Assembly: GCF_020379485.1 (NCBI RefSeq)
Contig: NC_063447.1
Span: 60,687,452-60,751,451 of the forward strand
Origin: Brassica napus
Lineage: Eukaryota; Streptophyta; Magnoliopsida; Brassicales; Brassicaceae
Reading direction: 5' to 3'
Length of the DNA: 64,000 nucleotides
This document shows, in pieces, positions 1 through 12,235 of the stretch; position 1 is the first letter of the stretch, and each line of letters starts with the position of its first letter. The position numbers and the translations under genes were made by a program. The notes beneath the pieces are model-generated. The model had not been told where the DNA came from, did not search any database, and was given only the letters and a program-made list of their open reading frames with translations.

Positions 1-610
1 CTTTAAAATAAAAAATACTGCCCCAACTTGTGGACTGTGGATGAATCAGAGCACTTGGCGCTGCTGCCATTGTCTGAATTTTCTGTCCTTATTAGACGTT
101 TTTTTCTTGGTGAAGATTTGTTTTTATTCATTTTTTCACTTTTAAACTTTTACTGCTATGGTAAAGAAAAAACAAAGACATTTTCGGTTCAGTAGTTTAT
201 ACTTAAAAATTGTCACCAAAACCTTTGGTTAGGAGATTATATTTCTTGTATGTGAAAACAACAACCAGAAAAGTAACCCCAAAAATTGAGAAACTTTAGA
301 GGCCTAGAGATCATTCTTATAAGAAGTCATACTTTTAGTGTTTATATTTGTATTGCAATGAACTATATTAATTCACACATAAATCAAAGAGCAAACCTCA
401 AAAGCATAAGATTTGAGGTCTCATTTTGTTTGGAATACATCAGTTAACTTATATTTTGTTAAATTAAAACTCCCTAAAACAAAAACCATGGCAAAGCTGA
501 TTATGCTAATCTCAAGGTCATTACTCATTACCATTGCAAAAAAAAAAAAAAAAAACGCCAAGAAGAATAAGAAGGTGAATAAAACAAATGCGCAAATGGA
601 GTTGAACAGC
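1..610. other. AT-rich intergenic/3' flank
   Basis: No gene recognised. The stretch is AT-rich, with an A-run near 538-555, and lies downstream of the minus-strand p32/MAM33-type gene, so it probably contains that gene's 3' UTR and spacer. Confidence 0.5.
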
Positions 611-1730
611 TCACTGCTTCAGAGAGTGTGAGACTGTGGATTCAAGCTTGCGTAACCAGTTAACGTACTGCTCCTGCTCCTTCTTGTTCAGATGACACAA
701 GATGTAATTCGTAAGGCCTTCACTTATTCCCTTGGATGTTAGGTACTGCTTCAGCGCATCCTGTAGTCTCGGATCTAATGTACTACACAACCAAAAACAA
801 GAAGCTCTGATATCTTTTTACAATTTGATATTAAAAAAAAAAACAATTATGGATCTAAAGAAAGAAATAGATTCAACAACAAGACTCTAAAAATTCACTA
901 TAACTGTCTACTTCTTTGCCAATATATACAAACGAATACTCCAAAACACAAGCTTATCACCTTAAGGATTCTTCTACCTAGTTAAGAAACAATAGTCCTA
1001 AAACACACATCATAAGAACCAAACTCCCACTTAATGAATTTGCCACTAAAAGAGGAACTTAGAACACTAAAGAGCAGTAACAAAGATCGATATTATCATC
1101 TTTTTACCTGAAAAAGTCTCCACCATTAGGTGAAGAACTACACAAAGAGCGGAGATAAAAAGCTCTCTCAATCTCAAAATCAGAACTCCCACGCCCCGTT
1201 TCTAAAACCCGGCAGTCAAACTGCAAGACAGAGCGGAGACTAGGCTTGCTGATACAAACTTTAGCCACAGCTCCTCTGGGAAACGCTATATCATCAGCAT
1301 CATCATCAATGGGCTCCTGTTGCAGTAAAGCAGATACCACAACCTCTTCTCCTGAATCAAACCGTCTCCTCAGGACAACGTCTCTGTTTCCCGGAGAGTC
1401 CCAATCCAGCTCGAAACCCCCTAGCTTACCCGTCTCAACCACCTGGTGGTGGTTTCAGACACAACAACAAAAGGAGTGAAAATCAAAAACACGTGTCTGA
1501 TCAAAATTTGTGCTTTTAGGGTTTAAGCGACCAGAGACAAAATTAGATACATTAAAAACTGAAACTTTATAGAGTCAAGTAGAACTCAGCTGAGATTAGA
1601 TCACTGAGATTACCAGGAAACGAGGGTTGGAGATTTCGTGACGGAGTTCAGATTGGATTATGTTAAGCAACATGCCATCGCCAACCACTTTGAGTCCTCG
1701 TTTCAGAAGCGAGTTCACCTTATTCCTCAT
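611..1730 (-). CDS. Mitochondrial glycoprotein family (p32/MAM33-type) protein
   Basis: Three exons join in frame: 1730-1614, 1442-1108 and 782-611, giving 207 aa. The start is the ATG at 1730, followed by a basic N-terminus (MRNKVNSLLKRGLKVVG). Exon 1 carries the family signature LLNIIQSELRHEIS, exon 2 holds the beta-sheet part (ELDWDSPGNRDVVLRRRF, GEEVVVSALL), and exon 3 encodes the C-terminal helix (LDPRLQDALKQYL, then EQYVNWLRKLES). Members of the p32/gC1qR/MAM33 family are acidic proteins that form trimeric rings, usually in the mitochondrial matrix. The N-terminus here is short for a transit peptide, so mitochondrial location is inferred from the family only. Position next to NUP93 matches Arabidopsis At2g41600. 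It could equally be called a generic 'mitochondrial glycoprotein family' member. Confidence 0.85.
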
Positions 1731-2340
1731 CTCTCTCTCTCTCGACTACTTCACAGACTTCTCTTTCTTCCTCCCAGATGGCTCGACTAAACACAAGAAA
1801 AAGAAGAAGGAAAAAAAGAGTAAACCGAGCCGGTTTGGTTCGGTTTTGGTGTCTGATAATTACCAGTTTATTTGGGGGATTATATTAAAATTAAAGCTTA
1901 CTCCGTAAAGAGTGGGTATTGGTTTGATCTCAAATCATCTTCTTAGGGACAGAGATCTCCACTGGAACAAGCTCAAGCTGCTGTGGAAGAAAAAAACAGA
2001 GCTTGGAAGATACCGGTTAACATCAATTCTTATGAGAAACACTTTCAGACCGAACTCAAGAGGGATTGCATGATGATATGTTTTGCAAAGGTTGTGTCAA
2101 TAAGCCTTCATACTCAGTGTGTGTCTCAACATGAATTGAATATGACTCAAACATAGAACTAACGGCGCATGATTTTTTCACAATGAAACAGAGTTAGTAC
2201 ACTCGACCAAAATATGATTTCAACTGAATGAAACATACTAAAGACAACATAGGCTGTCCAACAAAAAAAAAAAAGAAATTACAAGGCACATACTTAATTA
2301 ATAATGGCTTTTTTTCAATCGTCTTAGCAAGGAACAATGT
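1731..2340. other. Intergenic spacer between the p32-type gene and NUP93
   Basis: This holds the 5' flank of the p32-type gene and the 3' flank of NUP93. An ATG-less open stretch lies on the plus strand near 1945-2160. I cannot assign it to any family. Confidence 0.4.
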
Positions 2341-5300
2341 TCAAAAGCTTCGAGCCACTTTCTCGTACAAGTCACGAGGCCAGTTCCTGTGCGTGTTGCT
2401 TGCAAGAAACCCAGCGATCTGCCCAATGGCAATCTTTGTTATTGCAATACACAACCCAAAAAAAAAAAAGATAATATGTTGATTATTTTTATGTACCTTG
2501 GATCTCATGGCACGGATTGATCCATCAGGATCAGGTACATTGTCCAGACAAGTCAGCGCAACTTTGAGCAGGTCCGGGACACAAGTCTGGAAGTAAGGAG
2601 ACGCGCTCTGGAACACATCAGCGGTTGCATCGGGCACTCTTGGATCAAGATTAAGGAACGGAAGTTTCGCAATTTCCCTCAGAGCATCCATATGGTTGCC
2701 TTGTCTAGCCAACTTGTGGATCGATAGTATCGCCTCCAGCTCTCTTAGTATCGTTTCTTGTTCCATCACTCGCTCTCCTTCCTGAAGACTGTGAGAGGAA
2801 AATGAAAAACAAATCCCTTGAAGCAAAGTTATAGATCAATAATAATATATACCTGACTTCAGGGTAATATTTGTAAGTCTGGAGAATATCGTTTCCGGCA
2901 AGAATCAGCCCTGATGTTCTGCTTTCACCATCCAACCTTCCACGTGCCAGGGAGCAAATGGCTTCAGAGAGACACTTGTTTATAGTCTCCAAGGCAGATG
3001 CAAAAGCACCCACTCTCTTCTGTATCTCTATGGACTGAAAAAAATAGAAAAAACACAGTGAAAAGCTTTCTTACAAGACTTAAAGCTCCAAACAATGTTT
3101 ACTTACTTTGTCGTACAATCCAGCTTCCTGACATTGATGTGCAGCTTCAATCAAGAACTGCTGTCTCAATCTAGAGTCCGGGAAGAACCTTCCAAGTTGA
3201 CCTTCTTCACCAGAGCCTCTTCCGCCAAGCAAGAAGTAGATGCCACCCTCTCGCAGGAGAATCTCAGTCAATAGCTGCTTCAGCATTAAGTTTCTCTGCC
3301 TCTGTTGATCTGTGTTACTTCTTCCGGACCAAGCTAGCTGCCCCCCACCTACCGTAACAGCAGCTTGTGCGTAATACTCTACTGTCATCTGGAGATCTCC
3401 GTGGTGCAGAAACATGGACCCGTATTGCCTAACCATACTGGACGCCTCTGCATTAGCATCCATCACGCTGAGTTTGTGTCCTGTCCCGGAGCCTTCAGAC
3501 AAAACAGAATGGTCCACTAGAGAGATAGCTATATGAACAGCATCGATGTTATACCCTCCGTCTCCTGCTTCTTTGGATAAGTGCATGATAGCAGGAAGCA
3601 ACTGAACGCTGAGGAGTAAAACATATGGATACACCAAGGGGTCTTTTCCGTTCTTCGTGTAGTATGAAGGCTCGAATTTATTGAGATAGGTCTGGAGATC
3701 GTCTAAACTGTACGGCGCCAGGCCATCGTTCAAGACCACAGATGAAGAAGATGCACCAGAAACGTCTTTGATGCATGCTAATTTGAACCATAAGAAGTCT
3801 TCGATGGTGTTGAAGAGTGTAGACAGATCCCTCAGAATGCGCTCGATTTGCCTGCGGGAACCAGAGATGATGGTGTAGAGTAGGAGTTTCTTCTTGTCGT
3901 ATGCGGTTCTGCCCAACCGATCACCCATTCTCAGCATTTTCTCGCATTCTTCTGATGCAATAGCTGCAGTCTCTGCAGCCACCATACCATCTTTTGTAAT
4001 CCACTCTGTAAGCTGCAAAAAGGAAAGGTAACCAAAGTGATTATTCCAAAATTCTTGAAAATAGATTAAGATATAAAGAACGGTTACCAGTGGTGCAAAC
4101 TGTTGAGATGAACGAGTTGACCGGGCAATTTCTTTAGCCTCCTCATAATACCCAGTACGCAAGCAAAAATATATCTGAGATTCAAGAGAGAGATATCAGT
4201 TATTCCATATAAACAAGCCTGCAAGTTAGCAATGTAAATCTCTATATCTCAATTAAATGTTGAGGACAAGAGAAATAATCCAAAACCTGTTGCCAAGTCG
4301 TATCAACAGGAGGCTGCCTACGGGCATCAGGTGAATCAAAATCTAAAGTTCCATATTCTCTCAAACGAATCTGCACAGTAAAGAAAAAAAACAAGAAATA
4401 ATAAAGTTAAATAGCTTTTTGAACATATGATCCATATAAAGCTCTACAAAGTTTGACACTAACCCTAAGGAACGCACGAATTCTTTGCAAATTTCCAACA
4501 GATCCACCAAGAGCAGCCTGGAACAGGATTAGGAAATCAAAACACAACTCGGAATGATTACCAACACTCTTGAAATAGGATTGAAAGATCAAGGAATCAT
4601 TTCAGACAGCACTCGATCATTTGTATAGACGGTATTCTAAAGAGACATCATCGACAGACATGTAGCAGCTGTTATAATCAAGAAGAAACAAGATAAAAAA
4701 CGAGACAGAAATAAATACCTGTGTAGGGTGACTTTGAATTGTGTCCATTATATGTTTCTCATGCCCACGTTCTAAATGACGTCTTGCACCTATCGCGAGG
4801 GACATCCTCTTCGAAACACCCTGTCGAACTGCCGAGTCTTCACCTGTTATTGCCTGGAAAAAAATTGTCAACAACGATCAGAAGTAATTTACATGAAACT
4901 GGAAAGGCAGAAATATAAGAACAATTATTAGAGAGTGTTTTTCAAAAGATTACCTGAACAAGCTGCCATATTTTCTGGATGTTGACTGATTTCCCATGAG
5001 TTCCCTCAGCACCAAGAGATTCATAAGCTTCCTTAAAAGACATTGCGGGCTATACAAAGATATGAACTGGGATCAGTATAAAGCACACCAGGAAATTTAT
5101 AGGAGGGTAGCCAGTTTTATGGATGCTACATCAAAGGAAATCATCATTGTAAAGTAGAGTGCTACAGAATGAATGTTATTCAGCTATACTTATTAAACAT
5201 GAACTTAAGCAAATTGAACCAGTACTAAGTTTCTAGACAGGGTATAAAAAATACGTACTTTAAATGGCAAGCCTCTTTCTCTTGACATGTTAAGTTTCTT

Positions 5301-6592
5301 CACAACCTCTCCATAGACGTATGCTTTTTTCTCATGAATGGGTATATTAGCCAGAGCCACAAGCTCTTTGCCTAGTGTGGACGATACTCCTCGAGTACTC
5401 GAAGCCACCGGCACTAGTTGACCAGCATTAGCCTCTCTGCTTGCATCAACCATATTCGTTTTAGGTAACATTGATATTCTGCTAAGGCTTTGAAGGAAGT
5501 CACGTTTTTCTTTTCTCCAATCCTCCTGTCAAATTCAATGGAAAAATCAGTATGCACATCCTTCTAATATATCAACAAGCTAAAAAAAATCCACCCAGCA
5601 AAAACGCCTCCCAAAGCTAGTTGCATAGTGCAATTCTTATAGAGAACTAATAAGTAGGAAAGAACAAAATACGCTCAAGTCAACCACTGAGTTATTAGTC
5701 TATGTACGCAAAAGGAAACTGAGAAGAAGCAAATGGCTACGAGGAAAAAAGAAGCGACGCATAAGATACATAACATGGATAGCCTTACCTCCAGCACTTT
5801 CATCATGTAATCATTAAAGCTTCGAACATTATCCTTTTGAGCTTCCTGTATAGCCGATACCATAGCCATTTCATGAACCTAAAGAAAAATGAAAAAAACA
5901 TCGCACTTCATAACAGTAAGTAATCGCCAAGAGAATCAAATCAATCAATAAAGGCATCTAAGAGTACCTGTTGCAGGTATTCTTCAACGCTAGTAGCCTC
6001 AGCGGGGAACACATCCTCAAACGTTGTCTTTTAAAGAGCATCAAAGAAAGAAAACACAGTGAATAACCACATTTGAAAAGCAGAGAGATTTGTAAGCAAA
6101 CTACAACTACAACACCTTAAGATACCAATAAACAGACCAATACACAAAGTAATATTCACCTTCAACTCAAAAGACTTGAGATCACGAGCTAGCTGCTCAG
6201 CATTGATTCCCTCCCGAGCGAGTAGCCTGCAAAATAACAAAAGACAACAGAAGAATCATTTATACCTTACTATTCCTTAGGGATTCAAAAAAGAGAGAGA
6301 GAGTGCGAGAGATTAAAACCTAGTGGCGGCAATAGACTGAGAAGGAGCTTCGTTCCTTAGGGTTTTAGCCTTTAGCTTCTTCGATAACGCTTCCAATTGA
6401 TCCAAGTTCCTCTGATAGGCGATACAAAAATCAAAATCAAATCGTGTACTAATCCCAAATCAGCAGAGAGGGAGAAAGCGGAAGAAGAACCTGAAGAGGA
6501 GGAAATTGAGAGGAAGGAGCGGCTTGCTCGAGAAGCTTCGACGAAGAGTGGAGAAGATCGGTCCAGCCACTCATCTCTTGGTCGTTCGCCAT
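2341..6592 (-). CDS. NUP93A: Nuclear pore complex protein NUP93 (Nic96 family)
   Basis: Fifteen exons close in frame to 868 aa: 6592-6491, 6411-6320, 6226-6160, 6027-5968, 5878-5789, 5525-5259, 5049-4954, 4853-4719, 4517-4464, 4370-4287, 4174-4088, 4012-3107, 3034-2853, 2788-2497 and 2433-2341. The start MANDQEMSGWTDLLHSSSKL precedes a coiled-coil N-terminus. The Nup93/Nic96 alpha-solenoid follows, with family stretches such as GKSVNIQKIWQLVQ, RTGYYEEAKEIA and EDFLWFKLA. The protein ends DLYEKVARSF. Nic96/Nup93 is a scaffold nucleoporin of the inner ring that anchors the Nup62 complex. The length agrees with the Arabidopsis protein (about 860 aa) and the location matches At2g41620. The exon 13-14 junction needs acceptor ACAG at 2793-2789, because the nearby alternative TTCAG breaks the frame. 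Confidence 0.95.
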
Positions 6593-8545
6593 TGTTCTCG
6601 GTGGAATCCTTCGAGCGTTGCGGTGTAGTCGGAGAAAGCAAAAGAAAGGGTTTTGTGGGATTTCACCTTTTTTTTACTTTTTTTTTTTTACTCTTTCATT
6701 TCAACGAGCTTCGCGCTGTAATAATGCTGTAAATACCCACAGGTAAATTTTACTAGCCCATGCATATTTTCCTACCCAAAATTTCTTTTTGTTATTATGA
6801 TTATATTTCTATCGTTTTGATCATTGGCTTATATCTATTTATTTTTATTATTATTATTTTAATAATACTATATTTAAAACTCTATCTTTATTAGTTTATG
6901 TGTATTGTGAATTAGGTTTATCTTATATTCAGTTTATGCTATTATTTTTTCTTAATTTAAAGATGAGTTATTAGTTTTATTAATATAACCGTTAAATTTT
7001 ATTTAAATGTAATAAGTAATAAATTAGTTAATCATTAAATCTATATACATACATGTCATAAATATAAATTTTATAATTATGCTAAATATTTATACATTTT
7101 AATATTAAACAACTATATTCCTAACTAAAGTATTTATACATGACGAACATAACATTAAATAATTATTTTTATCTTGAAAATCACAAGATGTTTATGTATG
7201 AGTGATGTAAATGTACATGTTTTTGTTATAAATAAATACATTTATTACTTTTTATGATTACTTAAATATAAAACGCATGAAATGTTTTATTAGGTATGAA
7301 TATAGGATGGTATTTTACAAATAAAAGCATATACATTTCTCAAGAAACATGTATGTTATTAAAATAATAGTTGTTTACATTCATAACAACGGGTACATGT
7401 ATCATTTTTTTTTTGTTGTAACTGGACCATTGGTGCTAAATTATAGAATTTTTGGTACAATTACAAGGTTCATGAGTTACATCTCTCCTTCGGTGTTAGC
7501 AACTATGATAATGATTTATGTCATCAAGGATTTGAAAAACATGTGAACAAGTTGAGTAACAATCTCAGCTCATGACTCTACCTAAAGTTAATCATGTTTG
7601 TGCTTAATGAACTTCGTCTAAAATGGCAGTGATATGCCATGGAGATCAAAATCTGATTAATTTTCAAGTGGAAGTACATGAATGAATGTTATGGAATTTT
7701 GTTGGAACACAATATGAGAAAGAAGAAGATGATGAATTGGCAGCTCAAACATTATCTTCTTCTCGTTCGATCAACACCATATGGGCTTCACCGACATAAC
7801 GCAACTCATTTTACTTGTATAAGTTTGAATCAAATGTAAGTGTAGAGTGCACATGTGGTAACTACTGATGGCCATCCTTCTGAAGCCGCTTATGCTTTAC
7901 TTTCAGTAGTCATCAATACAAAATTTGTTCATTTTTACTTTCAATATTTTTGCTCATGTGCTTGCATTACAAGAAAATCGTATTACACTTTGCTCTCTCA
8001 TACACATTTTGTGTATATGCAGCTTATGAAGGAGGGTGGTAGCCAGTTTTGAATTGATTCAAAGACGATGAAAGATTCAAAGTGATTAAATCTGTTTTGA
8101 ATTGATCTTGGTAACAAGAAAATTTATAGATTACCCATGTCTATTTGTTCTTCTCAGGATGAAGCTGTAAACGTTGAAGATTTGGAACCTAATCAAGTGG
8201 CAAACGCTAAAGCTGGGCATCAAGCTGATGTTGAAGCTCTTAACATGATTGACAACGACCTGGGGAGACTTCAACACCACCAGGGGTCGATTTTGATTCC
8301 ATTGAGGGCTTTCCAATAGTTGAAAAACCAAAAGATAATTTAACACAAGTCAGAATTACCACAGATTTATCAAGACAATAACAAACCATACAACTTTCAA
8401 TCTGAAACCCTAGATATCTAGATCGTGTAACCATTCAATTTGAAACTAAATCATAACAAGACAAAGCACGCAACAAAATTTCTGAAGAATTCGTTGTCGC
8501 TTTCTCCTTATCGTTCTCTTTTTGTGTTTTTTTTTGTTGGCATCA
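6593..8545. other. AT-rich intergenic region
   Basis: After the NUP93 promoter the DNA is very AT-rich to about 7.4 kb. From 7.5 to 8.4 kb composition is more mixed and short open frames occur (7855-8052 and 8137-8319 on the plus strand), none with a recognisable domain. I see no supported gene. Confidence 0.45.
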
Positions 8546-8553
8546 ATATATAG

Positions 8554-9422
8554 TAGGGGTGTTCAATCCGGATATCGGTTCGGTTTAGGTTCAGTTTTTC
8601 GGTTATCGGTATTTCGGTTAGTAAAATATAACTACCATTCTAAATACATATTTACTTTGGTTCGGTTCGGTTTATATACCGTCGGTTTTCGGTTTATTCG
8701 GTTTTATACCAAAAAAACATAATTATTTAGTTTGAGATCATATTATATGAATTTTAGAGTTATATTGTCAACACAATCATTTATTAAAAATATATTACAT
8801 GTTCAAATAAATGAACAAAAAAGTAAAAATGCTTCTACCATCAAATAAAATAATCAAATATATTACTAAAATCAAAGCTTGAAATTTTGAAAATAAAGAT
8901 ATGAAACAGAACAGAAACATGAAAGAAAAAGTTTTCCACTCTTCTATATTTAGTGTTCTTTAAAGTCATGCTTTTTTAATTGAAAATTTTTCATTATTTA
9001 TTGTCCATCAAATTTATAATCTTCATATTAATTTAGTGAAGACTAAAATAAACCAAAAAGATCAAAATAAGATTTAGAAAATAAGATGTCTGAATTGCGA
9101 TGTACTGTTATTTAATTATAGTTCAAGTGTTTTACAAATTAAGGTTCTTTAATACTATAAAATTATGGTAATAGTTATTAACACAAATTTAACTTATGTA
9201 ATATATAGATTTTCATGTATTGTTATAAAATAGATACATATTTACATGTTTCTACTTTTAATTGGTTTTATTCGGTTTATTCGGTTATATACCAAACCAT
9301 ATCCAAATCTTACGGTTTTTACAAAATTATATCCATTCGGTTTATATGGTATATACCAAAACCAAACTATATTGTCTATTTCGGTTCGGTACGGTTCGGT
9401 TTTACCATATTGAACAGCCCTA
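8554..9422. mobile_element. Non-autonomous hAT-type DNA transposon (869 bp)
   Basis: The left end begins TAGGGGTGTTCAA and the right end, read in reverse, begins TAGGGCTGTTCAA, a 12/13 terminal inverted repeat of the hAT type. The identical 8-bp sequence ATATATAG lies immediately outside both ends (8546-8553 and 9423-9430), the target-site duplication length expected for hAT. Both subterminal regions are packed with CGGTT/GGTTCGGT motifs, typical of hAT transposase-binding arrays. The AT-rich interior has no transposase, so it would need a transposase from elsewhere. Confidence 0.9.
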
Positions 9423-9430
9423 ATATATAG

Positions 9431-10159
9431 TCAAGGGCTTTTTAATTAGGTCACCAGTATATTAACATCATGGATATGAGGAACCTTACCTCGTGTTTGG
9501 AACCGTCCAAGTGTATCGTAATAGTAGTCTCCCTTTACAATTATCTATTTTATATAATCGGATTCAACAATAATGCTTTTAGGTTTTAGCTTACGATGAT
9601 TATGGTGAATTGGTGTGGTGATAAATTAACTTTTTGATTTTCTTATAGTGAAAATGGGCTACGTGCCTATTTATGGCTACGTTGTGGCCTCAAACTTGTA
9701 CACATGCTATATAAACAAAGAAATGTGCGTATATAAGTATGTTTGTCAACTGTCAGTTGTGTGTAATATAAATTGTTACAAACATATATATGTGTGTAGG
9801 TGTTTTGTTACAAACATTTAATGTGTGTGCATGAGTGTAATGTATAGTTACAAATATATAATTCTAAAATTTATCATGTTTCTTTTCTTTTATTAGAATT
9901 CAAAATCCCATCTCTAAGATACCAAAACTAAGAACAAGCCAAAAGAGTTTTTCAACATGAGTTTCTAAAAGTACATCAGATACTTTGGATTGGTTTACGT
10001 ATAAAAAAACATGCCAATAGAGGTTTTTAGATACTCACGATTAAATATTAATAAATATGTATATTTTAGAAAATTATGTTGAGAAATCCCCATTGGATTA
10101 CTCTAATCATTCTTTGATGTATACAATAACTAATGTATGAACCGATAGTTAATTTGGTC
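9431..10159. other. Intergenic DNA between two hAT elements
   Basis: AT-rich, with degenerate TGTGTGTA/TTACAAACATATA repeats around 9750-9860. No gene is seen. Confidence 0.4.
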
Positions 10160-10167
10160 TCTACGTG

Positions 10168-10842
10168 CTACGTTGCACAGAAGCTTCATCGGACGTCCGC
10201 TTCCCGCTTCGGAACCAGAATTGGAATCGGAACCTTGTGGAAGCTTAGGGAATCTCGCTTCCAAAACGCTTTTAGAATATTCTTTTTAAAAATACATTGG
10301 AAGCTTACGATTTCGTTTTGGAATCACGCTTCCATTTTTAAAAAAAAAACACAATGTCTTATATCAATAAGAATATAAAATTATAGTTTTTAATTTATAT
10401 AAAATTCAAATTTTAATAGTATTGAACAGAGAGAATAGAAATATATAAATATTAAAACTAATACTATAAATTATCTTTATGCATTGAGGTTTTTATTAAA
10501 GATAAATTATATATTCATATATATTATGTCAATTAATTATAAAGAATTAAAAAATATAATATTATTTATTTAATTTAATTTATGTGTATTTTTACAGTTT
10601 AAATATGAAGTCATTTCAAAATTATTATAAATGAATAAATGCTTTATTTTAAATTTAAATCATATAATTTTTAGTTTTAGTTTTTAAAAAATAATCTTAC
10701 ATATGTATATATATTCATATATATATATATATATATATGCTTCCAACACGTATCCGTTTCCTAATTTTTTTAAAAAATCTCGCTTCTGCACTTCTATACG
10801 CTTCCGTTTCCACGTACCTGCTTCCGTTTCCATGTAACATAG
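10168..10842. mobile_element. Non-autonomous hAT-like element (675 bp)
   Basis: The left end reads CTACGTTGCACAGAAGC and the reversed right end reads CTATGTTACATGGAAAC, imperfect inverted repeats. Flanking octamers TCTACGTG (10160-10167) and TCTACATG (10843-10850) differ at one base, consistent with an aged 8-bp target duplication. GCTTCC-type motifs recur in both subterminal regions in opposite orientations. The interior is AT-rich and non-coding. An 81-aa open frame at 10133-10378 overlaps the left end and is not a gene. Confidence 0.75.
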
Positions 10843-10850
10843 TCTACATG

Positions 10851-12124
10851 TACATGGCTCTAATATCCATCATTAATTGCCCATCCACATATTAATGACA
10901 TAAACGATAAATGCATACATACTCACACGTCAACTTTAAAGGTAGACTTCCACAATAAAATGAAAGTAAACAACTTCTGATATCCTGGTCCATCGTGGAC
11001 CCACCTCAATGGACAGTTTAGGTTAAAGGATGGACGCCAGACTTTGATGATGGTGAAATAAAATCTTAGACCATGTGCATCGCCGGGTCATTAGAAGGAT
11101 TTTCGGGCGTGGACCCCGCACAAAGGATGAAAATCGGTAAGAAAAACTATGAGATAAAGATCGATTTCTTTTGGGTTTTTGTGATTTTCGCGGGCTCCAC
11201 TGACACGTGGCGGCTCGCGATTGATTTTTTTTTTTTTAAAGGATAAAATAAAAGAAAAAATTAAAAAAAAAGATAGAGTGTACACAAAAAAAAAGAAAAA
11301 ACTCATTTCCCATGCCAATATCAGCTTTAAACAAGCAATATAGTAAGAGCAACTCCAACAAATAACCTTATTTTGAAAGTGAGGAATCTTCAGAATGAGA
11401 ATTTTAGGGTGAGTTGTTCCAACAAAAAAATTCAAATTTATCTTTTAACTTTTTTTTAATATTACATTTTTATTTTCAATCTTCATAATAATTAAGTATA
11501 AGCACTAAAATTTATAAATAAATAATGAATACACAATAAAAATGCAAATCATTATATTTATAATTTATATTTTGGTTTCACCAAAAAAAATTTTAAAAAA
11601 TAAATCTTTTGAAAATGTATCAATTAAAGAAAATAGTTACGAAATGGTTAAACTACATATAAATAATATTACTATTTTAGATAATTAATTTAAATTTAAC
11701 ATGTTTATATATTTTATGCATAAACAATAACATATCTGTAAAAATATATTTGAATATTTGGTCAAAATATATTTATAAAGATCAAAGTGCTACAAAAATT
11801 AATATTAATATGATTATATGTAATTTACATAACTAAAATGAATAAAATTAAAAGTAAATAGTATTTTAAGAGACTAAATAGTGAAATCTCAAATTTAAGA
11901 ATTTGTTAAAAACAAATTTTGATGGTTTGTCTGGGATATCCTAATAGTGCGACTTTGATATTGTTAAACTAGCTCTATGTTTTCTGAAACCTTCAGAAAC
12001 CCAACAAAAGTACAAAACCTACGAGAACATTTATTTTATTGAGCGAGGAGCTCTCACATCACATGATAGGCAATAAATAACATTATCACCCGTATATGCT
12101 TCTAAAATATTCACGTAAAATGTC
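10851..12124. other. Intergenic region upstream of MIZ1
   Basis: It contains a partial Tourist-like MITE (listed separately) and, from about 11345, a sequence starting GAGCAACTCCAAC that looks like one end of another degenerate MITE. The AT-rich 11450-11900 stretch has no coding potential. The last few hundred bases are the MIZ1 promoter. Confidence 0.4.
11071..11344. repeat. Partial Tourist-like MITE
   Basis: The left edge follows TTA and begins GACCATGTGCATCGCC, resembling the GACCATCCGCATTTG end of the complete element at 31896-32160. Both copies share an internal block CACGTGGCGGCTCGCGATTG. I cannot find a matching right terminus here, so this copy is truncated or interrupted near 11345. 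Confidence 0.5.
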
Positions 12125-12132
12125 TATAAATA
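12125..12132 (+). promoter_or_regulatory. Putative TATA box of MIZ1
   Basis: TATAAATA lies 104 bp upstream of the MIZ1 ATG, a normal plant spacing for a core promoter with a short leader. It is assigned on sequence and position only. Confidence 0.55.
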
Positions 12133-12235
12133 CACACTCAAATCGGCCATACCTCCTCGCCACACTCATAATCACATTGGTCGGCCGCTTTCTTCCTGTC
12201 GCCTTCCTCAAATATATAAACATATCAAAAAAAAA

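Noticed and set aside
1945..2160. ATG-less open stretch on the plus strand between the p32-type gene and NUP93
   Set aside because: No start, no splice partner and no family resemblance; could be a relic exon but cannot be supported.
8137..8319. 60-aa plus-strand frame containing EAVNVEDLEPNQVANAKAGH
   Set aside because: Looks somewhat protein-like, but no domain, no neighbouring exons, and flanked by non-coding DNA; not reported as a gene.
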